A stretch of 64,000 bases of DNA, from contig JALGSV010000005.1 in the NCBI GenBank assembly GCA_029821755.1, forward strand, positions 62,001 to 126,000. The letters run 5' to 3'. The first letter of the stretch is position 1; each line of letters begins with the position of its first letter. Of this stretch, positions 58,998-64,000 are shown piece after piece. The notes beneath the pieces were generated by a model. It ran no database searches, was not told the DNA's origin, and saw nothing but the letters and a program-made list of their open reading frames with translations. This DNA comes from Candidatus Zipacnadum vermilionense. GTDB taxonomy: Bacteria > Armatimonadota > Zipacnadia > Zipacnadales > Zipacnadaceae. Both the position numbers and the translations under genes were made by a program.

Positions 58998-59360
58998 TGT
59001 ACGTGCTCCTTGGGGATCATCTCCGTCCGGCGCCCCGCGCCGCGGCATAGCGCCGCTTGGTGCCCTGGGCGGGCCTGCTCCACCCGCAAGCAGCCCGGAA
59101 CCAGGGCACGTCATGCGGGAAGGGCGATTGCCCGGAGGGGAGGTTGCGGAGTGCGATGTCGCCCGCCACGGCCACGCGCAGGCGAGTCGTCGAGGCCAGA
59201 GGGGGAAGGTCCGTAGGCGCGGACAGGGAGACTTCGCCGGAAGCCCCGGGCGCACCCCGAGATACCCGACGGCAGCCCGGACAGGCAGACGCCGCCAATC
59301 ACCAGCATGGCGACGTCCCCCTGGGGTACGGAGCTCGTTTCCCTGTTCGTCGCCCTTGAG

Positions 59361-59981
59361 CTAGCGCATGGTGTACTGCAGCCCGGCGGTCAGACCGCCG
59401 TCCACCGATCCCGCCGTCAGCAACATCTGCTTGGCGATGGGCCAGCGGACCCCGGCGTTAACGTCCTCGCCGTCGTACTCTACCAGGGCGCTGATGCCAT
59501 TGCCCAACATCAACTCCGCTCCGCAGAAGAAGCCGTCGACTAGCGAGCGGTGCTCACCGAAGCCGGCTACCACGTTCACCGGCGTGCTACCGACGTTGAA
59601 GCCCTTCTGCGCCACGCCGTAGAGCGTGAAATTGATCTCGTCGCTAATGTCGTAGACGCCTGCCGCTACGGCCGGCCGACTGCCCTGCTCCTCCCACAGC
59701 TGCCACTTGGCGCTAATGATGGTTTCGGCGCCCCCGGGGCTAGGGTCGACCCAGGCCGGTGAGAGTTCGAGATCGGGGATCACCCCCACCGTCACGGCCA
59801 CTGTGTTGGCGACGTCGTGGGCGAGGTAGGCGGAGCTCAGCAGACCGGGCGGCGCCACGACTCGCGCATCCGGAACGCGGAACAGCCCGCTGGGACCGTA
59901 GATCGTGTTGTCGGCCAACGCCGGCAGGGCGAGGCCTACAGCCAGGGCGAGCAGCAGTGTGAGACCGAGCTTGTGGTTCAT
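59361..59981 (-). CDS. YjbH-like outer membrane beta-barrel protein
   Basis: A 206-residue secreted protein. The signal peptide ends ALADN, followed by TIYGPSGLFRVPDARVV, the opening of YjbH-type proteins tied to exopolysaccharide export. The rest has alternating hydrophobic residues of short strands ending LTAGLQYTMR, with an aromatic residue near the C-terminus as in outer membrane barrels. AAGGAGG precedes ATG 59981. Its role here is unknown; it stands alone between a nitrilase gene and the GH38 gene. Confidence 0.7.
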   Translation of the reverse strand: MNHKLGLTLLLALAVGLALPALADNTIYGPSGLFRVPDARVVAPPGLLSSAYLAHDVANTVAVTVGVIPDLELSPAWVDPSPGGAETIISAKWQLWEEQGSRPAVAAGVYDISDEINFTLYGVAQKGFNVGSTPVNVVAGFGEHRSLVDGFFCGAELMLGNGISALVEYDGEDVNAGVRWPIAKQMLLTAGSVDGGLTAGLQYTMR

Positions 59982-60179
59982 CGGGTACTGCCTCCTTTGG
60001 GTGTGGCCGGCGCTCGCGGCTTGGGCATTCCTGGTACCGCAAACAGAGGGAGGGCCATGCGCTGGCACCAGCCTTCCCCCGGCGCTAACCCCCCGCACGA
60101 TACGACATTCGTGCCTCCTGGTCAAGCGCTTTTGCCCTTGCGCACCCCGTCCCCCCGACCGGCCCGCCGAGGCTTGAGG

Positions 60180-60225
60180 CCCCCCTCCCCAGCCCGAGGC
60201 CAGCGAGGGCGCGGGGAGAGGGGAG
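60180..60225. repeat. GC-rich inverted repeat, CCCTCCCC/GGGGAGAGGGG type
   Basis: CCCCCCTCCCCAGCCCGAGGCCAGCGAGGGCGCGGGGAGAGGGGAGG forms an imperfect hairpin of the same general type as 31702. It lies upstream of the GH38 gene. Confidence 0.45.
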
Positions 60226-60325
60226 GACGCGTCCGCGCGTGCCGGGTGAGACCTCCCCGCCCAGGCAGGACCCTCTGCCTCCCGCGCCGAATCTATCCCC
60301 CATTCACCCTTCCTGGAGGCCTTCC

Positions 60326-63049
60326 ATGCCTGACAACTCACCCCAGACCCGCGTAGTCGTTTGGTACTGCAACCACTTCGATCTCATCTGGCGCCGCGGC
60401 TGGAAGCGCGCTTACGAATATCTGGGCGGCCTCTGGCGCCCCTATGCTGATGTCGAGGAGGCCTGCCTGGACCGCTGCCTGGGTCTCGCCGAGAACCACG
60501 GTACCGCCTTCCTGGTTGAGCAAGCCCTCTCCCTGCGCGAGTATCTGAGCCGCCACCCCGAGGCCGCCCTCACCCTCCGTCGTCTCGCCCAGCAGGGCCG
60601 CTTCGAGCTGCTCGGCGCCGGCGAGGCCATCATAGACACCAATATGTGCCATGTGGAGACCATGGCCCGCAACTTCGCCTCTGGCCTAGACTGGGGCGAG
60701 GCGCTCACCGGCCTCCCCGCCCGCGGCGGCAACTGCTCTGACGCCTTCGGCACCAGCGCCCAGCTCCCGCAGGTCCTGCGTGGCTGCGGACTGCGCACGG
60801 TAGAAAGCCTTTCCTACAGCTACCCCGACGCCCCCTACTGGCGCGGCCTGGACGGCTCCACCGTCTTCGTCGCCCCGGGGATGCCCGGCCGCGGCTTCTT
60901 CTACGACCACTGCTACCACGAGCCCTGCCGCACCTGCCACGGCACCCGCAAGGTGGGGGATGAGTGCTGCTCGGACTGTGAGGGCACCGGCTTCGACCTC
61001 CCCCAGAACTGGTACCCACCCCGCGAGCCGGTGGACACCGACGCCCCCTGGGCCACCTACGCCCTCACCAGCGAAGAGATGCTCCCGGACCCGGAGATGA
61101 TCGCCGAGATCGCGGGCTACAATGCCTCCCAGACCCGCTACCGCTACGAATGGGGTACCCCCAACCGCTACTGGCAGGAACTCTTCGCCGAGGCCGAGGC
61201 CCGGGCCGACAACCCGCCTCCCGACCAGATCAGCTCTCGCGTCGAGAACAACCCCACGCAGACCGGGACGCTGGTGAGCCGCAGCCGAATCAAACGCGCC
61301 GCCCGGGCGGCCGAGGGAGCTTTCTTCACCGCCGAGGCTCTAGTCGGTCTGGCCGAGATGCGTACCGGCGCCCGCATCGCTGTGGAGAACCTGGAGGAGG
61401 CCTGGCTCCTCCTGCCGCTCCTTTTCTTCCACGATGCCATAACCGGCACCCACAACGACGTAGCCTGCCAAGAGTTACTGGACTACGCGGCCGAGGTCGA
61501 GACGGTCAGCGCGCAGGCGGTCTCGCGCGTGGCCGAAGCCGCCGGCGTCTGCGCCGAAGCGCCCGCGCCCCCGGACAGCTTCACCGTCGCGGTCGGCCAG
61601 GCCCACGGCTGGGAGGGTGACCATCTGGTGACCGTCGACCTGCCTGGCACGACGGGCGTTAAGCGAATCCCCGATTCGCAGCCCGTCGCTCCCCCCGCCT
61701 ATCGCGTCACCGACTCCTCCGGTGCCGACATGCCCGTCTACGCCGATCCTTCCTACGAGGAACCGCCTGTCGAGCACCTCTGCCCTGTCGGCCCCGACCG
61801 CCGGGACAGCCGCACGCCGCGCCTCTCTTTCCTCGCCCAAGGCGTCCCCGCGGGCGGGTGGAAGTCCTTCACCGTGGAACCAAGCGGAGCGACGGGCGTC
61901 TCGTCCGTCGCGCCCGACACCGGCGAGACGCCGGTGCCACCGGCAGCGGGCAATGACCGCTTCCGCCTCTCCTGGGACGACCACGGCGTCACCCTCCTGG
62001 AGGACGCCCGCCTCGGCCAGGTGATCGGCCGCGCGGGCAGTCTCCGCCTCGGCGAGATCGTGCTCGAGCAGGACATCGGCGACGCCTGGGGCACCCGCGA
62101 CCTGGAGCACCGCGCCCGCCGTCCCCTGGCCCGCGACACCCGCCTACTCGGCGCCCGCCGCCGGGACGGCGTCCAGGAGGTCTTCTTCGCCGGTCGCATG
62201 TCCAATCGCACCTTTGGCCGCGAGGAGGTCCCCCGCGTCTTTGGCCTGTGGTGGTACGAGGTCTGGCGCCTCTACGACGGCCTGCCCCGCGTGGACGTGG
62301 ACCTGGAGGTTTTCTGGCGCGGCCTCGACCATCGCCTGCGCCTGGTCTTCCCTACCGACGCTCGCGACGACACTGGCTGGTATAGCATTCCCGGCGGCGT
62401 CCTGGAGCGCCCGCGCTACGAGATGACCGAGACCTGTCTCTGGTCGCCCAACGGCGACTGGCCCGCTGTCTACTTCGTCTCCACCCAACCTGAGGGCGAC
62501 CGCCCCGGTCTGGCCGTCATCAACACCGGGACCCCCTCCGCCCGCCTCGAGGACGGCGCCATCATGTACTCCCTCCTACGCGGCGTCGGTGACCCCTTCT
62601 GCCTGGGCCGCTACGCGCAGGACTACTCCATGCCCACGGCGGAGCTGCTGGATGGCGGCTACCACCGCTACCACTTCGCCCTGATGAGCGTCCCCCACGA
62701 TCCCGTCTGCGACGGCGTCATGGCCGAGGCTCTCCGCATGAACCTCCCCGCCGTCGCCGAGGTCGTGCAGGAGCCCTTCTCCGCCGAGGGGATCGCCGTT
62801 GAACCCCCGTGCGTCGCTCTCAGTGCGGTCAAGCGCACCTTCGACAACAGCGGCTGGGCCGTCCGCCTGGTCAACTACGCCGCCGAGTCCGTCCGCGCAA
62901 GGTTGACGCTGCCCCGTGAGGGCCTAACCGCCAAGCGCACGAACCTGCTAGAGCGAGAGGGCGTCTCGGTGGAGGTGCTGGGGAGGAACCTGGAGCTGGA
63001 GATGCGGGCGCACGAGATCACGACCCTGGTGGTGAGAACCCAACCATGA
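60326..63049 (+). CDS. GH38-family alpha-mannosidase with zinc-finger insert
   Basis: A 907-residue protein starting at ATG 60326 with GGAGG upstream. The zinc site is NHFDLIW (His 17, Asp 19). The nucleophile region is CSDAFGTSAQLPQVL (Asp about 139), matching the family W/N-x-D-x-FGxSxxL pattern. DAITGTHNDVACQELLDY is the conserved middle-domain His region. Between about 196 and 220 sits C-x4-C-x2-C-x-G and CC-x2-C-EGTG, a DnaJ-like zinc finger not seen in standard GH38. The C-terminal beta domain contains an in-frame TGETPVPP repeat. No signal peptide. GH38 enzymes cut alpha-mannosides; the substrate is unknown. Confidence 0.88.
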   Translation: MPDNSPQTRVVVWYCNHFDLIWRRGWKRAYEYLGGLWRPYADVEEACLDRCLGLAENHGTAFLVEQALSLREYLSRHPEAALTLRRLAQQGRFELLGAGEAIIDTNMCHVETMARNFASGLDWGEALTGLPARGGNCSDAFGTSAQLPQVLRGCGLRTVESLSYSYPDAPYWRGLDGSTVFVAPGMPGRGFFYDHCYHEPCRTCHGTRKVGDECCSDCEGTGFDLPQNWYPPREPVDTDAPWATYALTSEEMLPDPEMIAEIAGYNASQTRYRYEWGTPNRYWQELFAEAEARADNPPPDQISSRVENNPTQTGTLVSRSRIKRAARAAEGAFFTAEALVGLAEMRTGARIAVENLEEAWLLLPLLFFHDAITGTHNDVACQELLDYAAEVETVSAQAVSRVAEAAGVCAEAPAPPDSFTVAVGQAHGWEGDHLVTVDLPGTTGVKRIPDSQPVAPPAYRVTDSSGADMPVYADPSYEEPPVEHLCPVGPDRRDSRTPRLSFLAQGVPAGGWKSFTVEPSGATGVSSVAPDTGETPVPPAAGNDRFRLSWDDHGVTLLEDARLGQVIGRAGSLRLGEIVLEQDIGDAWGTRDLEHRARRPLARDTRLLGARRRDGVQEVFFAGRMSNRTFGREEVPRVFGLWWYEVWRLYDGLPRVDVDLEVFWRGLDHRLRLVFPTDARDDTGWYSIPGGVLERPRYEMTETCLWSPNGDWPAVYFVSTQPEGDRPGLAVINTGTPSARLEDGAIMYSLLRGVGDPFCLGRYAQDYSMPTAELLDGGYHRYHFALMSVPHDPVCDGVMAEALRMNLPAVAEVVQEPFSAEGIAVEPPCVALSAVKRTFDNSGWAVRLVNYAAESVRARLTLPREGLTAKRTNLLEREGVSVEVLGRNLELEMRAHEITTLVVRTQP
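61884..61948. repeat. 'GVSSV/TGETPVP' repeat inserted in frame in the GH38 gene
   Basis: The sequence encodes TGVSSVAPDTGETPVPPA within the GH38 protein. The core CACCGGCGAGACGCCGGTGCC is a palindrome close to the one at 30066-30098. Such an element in frame looks like a captured dispersed repeat. Confidence 0.6.
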
Positions 63050-63534
63050 CCTGTTCAATTTGTGGACGCCGTGTTACCCGCCGCACCGCCCTGATCGTCG
63101 ACGAGGGGCCTATCTGTCGCCGCTGCCTCCACCGGGGCGCGACGGCTATCCCCATGTACCCTATCGGCTATGTTCGCGAGCGCCTGCCCGAAGAGGCCCC
63201 GCACGGCTCGCGCCAGGAGAGCGTGGCGCGGATCGAGCTGCTCCCCACCATGGCCCGCTTCATGGAGGGCGTCGCCGAGGAGCCCCGCCTGACCGTGGTC
63301 TGGGCCCTCGACCGCTCGCCCGGCGTCGCCACCGTCTTCAGCCGTGGCCTAGATGGCAAGCAGGCCGGCATCTTCTCCTCGCGCTCCCCCCACCGCATCA
63401 ACCCGATAGCCGTCACCGACGTGGACTTGGTCCGCGTAGAGGGCACCAACCTCTACGTCCGCGGCCTCGACGCCTACGAGGGCACGCCGATCCTGGACCT
63501 AAAGCTGGACCTAAAGGTCGCTCCGAGACGCTAG
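63046..63534 (+). CDS. TrmO/TsaA-like methyltransferase with N-terminal zinc ribbon
   Basis: A 162-residue protein. The first 30 residues form a short zinc ribbon with C-x2-C (CSIC) and C-x2-C (CRRC). Then comes the TrmO/UPF0066 core: PIGYVRERL, IELLPTMARFMEGV, the signature SRSPHRINPIAVTDVDLV, and GLDAYEGTPILDLKLDLKV at the end. TrmO methylates N6-threonylcarbamoyl-adenosine of some tRNAs using SAM; the usual consensus is RSPHRPNPIG, here RINPIA. The ATG overlaps the GH38 stop by four bases (ATGA), so its translation is coupled. Related UPF0066 proteins may have other roles, so tRNA methylation is likely but not certain. Confidence 0.72.
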   Translation: MTCSICGRRVTRRTALIVDEGPICRRCLHRGATAIPMYPIGYVRERLPEEAPHGSRQESVARIELLPTMARFMEGVAEEPRLTVVWALDRSPGVATVFSRGLDGKQAGIFSSRSPHRINPIAVTDVDLVRVEGTNLYVRGLDAYEGTPILDLKLDLKVAPRR

Positions 63535-63798
63535 AGCAAAGACTGCGAAGAGCCTGGGCAATGCTCGTGGGGCGACGGCAAGCCCTCCTACGTCCTGCCC
63601 GCCTTCGCCCGCTTCCCGCTGGTCAAGGATACGAAGTACAAGCCGGCTGTAACGCTGGAGAAGAAGCAGATGACCGTCTCCGTCGCGGGGCAGACCTTTG
63701 GCTGCCACGAGGAGTCCCTACTCGACGCCTTCTACGCCGGAATAACGGGCGACGAGGGCCTCAACCGCTTCTACGACTCCACCATCAGGCGGCCCTAG
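63535..63798 (+). pseudogene. Gene fragment without a start, same frame as TrmO-like gene
   Basis: Directly after the TAG of the TrmO-like gene, in the same frame, an open stretch of 87 codons reads SKDCEEPGQCSWGDGKPSYV, then LVKDTKYKPAVTLEKKQMTV and YAGITGDEGLNRFYDSTIRRP before TAG. Its charged, Lys/Glu/Asp-rich composition looks coding. No start codon is present in frame before Met in QMTV. It may be the 3' end of a gene cut by rearrangement. I do not recognise the family. Confidence 0.4.
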
Positions 63799-63873
63799 CG
63801 GAAGTCTTCCATACTTGCGCGAAGAATTTATTGCCGGTCCGGCAATGCTCCCCATCCCCCTAGGAGAATTTCC

Positions 63874-64000
63874 ATGCAATCGCCCTTCTTGCTTCTGTTG
63901 CTCCTGGCACTGATCGCCTGCTGCCCCGCCTATGCTTACGGGGACCAACGCGACAACTCGGTGCTGCTGAACGGTGACTGGGAGGCCGCCATCGGCGACG
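63874..64000 (+). CDS. Secreted GH2-like protein, C-terminus cut by window edge
   Basis: The first 42 residues are visible: signal peptide (LLLLLLALIACCPAYAYG) then DNSVLLNGDWEAAIGD, the usual start of the GH2 sugar-binding domain (a 'Leu-Asn-Gly-x-Trp' phrase). AGGAGA lies about 8 bases before ATG 63874. GH2 enzymes cut beta-galactosides, beta-mannosides or beta-glucuronides. Catalytic residues lie outside the window. Confidence 0.55.
   Translation, partial: MQSPFLLLLLLALIACCPAYAYGDQRDNSVLLNGDWEAAIGD

Noticed and set aside
59000-59360. Minus-strand 93-codon ORF between the nitrilase and YjbH-like genes
   Set aside because: No ribosome site or recognised motif; mixed frames of similar quality overlap.

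Overview
The window is about 64 kb of GC-rich DNA from a bacterium with secreted glycan-degrading enzymes. It carries a solitary DUF1559-type prepilin whose N-terminus (FTLIELLVVIAIIAIL, then FPVFARARAKA) resembles those common in Armatimonadota and Planctomycetota. It also has DUF4838 and GH95-type enzymes, a sulfatase with its radical-SAM maturase, UPF0309-type SIS proteins, and many dispersed palindromic repeats of the kind seen in those groups. Armatimonadota is my best guess, by inference only. No rRNA, tRNA, CRISPR array, transposase or phage gene was seen.

Positions 1-30 kb form a carbohydrate-degradation island. It holds a GH35 beta-galactosidase (cut by the left edge), a DUF4838 protein, two paralogous GH42-like proteins, a GH95-like protein with an amidohydrolase, a sulfatase with its maturase, and a six-gene minus-strand operon (about 11.5-23.3 kb). 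That operon encodes LamG-like and CbM-like secreted proteins, two large heparinase-like putative lyases, a zinc deacylase and a beta-sandwich protein. An AAC(3)-like/TIM-barrel fusion gene is broken by a homopolymer frameshift, and a decayed gene with two amber codons lies beside it.

Positions 30-38 kb hold a sugar-phosphate module (BadF-type kinase plus two SIS proteins), a lipid-glycosylation trio (ArnT/PMT-like transferase, GT2, ChbG/HpnK deacetylase), a YHS-domain lipoprotein, a decayed DUF488 gene and a thioredoxin-reductase-like flavoprotein. Positions 38-47 kb are a minus-strand operon with a CBM9-like protein and three tandem copies of the same large putative lyase family. The window therefore has five members of that family.

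Positions 46.9-52.8 kb hold the most unusual unit. It contains a small membrane zinc-ribbon protein and a radical SAM/SPASM enzyme with a PqqD-like N-terminal region. Next is a second SPASM paralogue that has lost its iron-sulfur motif. Then comes a three-helix membrane protein ending in ten glycines and an alternating Cys-Ala tail (7 Cys in 19 residues). A methyltransferase follows. I propose that the radical SAM enzyme modifies this tail; this is inference. Downstream lies an oxidative pentose-phosphate operon (pgi, gnd, zwf, pgl).

Positions 58-64 kb hold a nitrilase-family hydrolase, a YjbH-like outer-membrane protein, a GH38 alpha-mannosidase with a zinc-finger insert, a TrmO-like protein overlapping it, a gene fragment, and the start of a secreted GH2-like gene cut by the right edge. 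Large antisense ORFs opposite almost every gene are by-products of the base composition and were left out.
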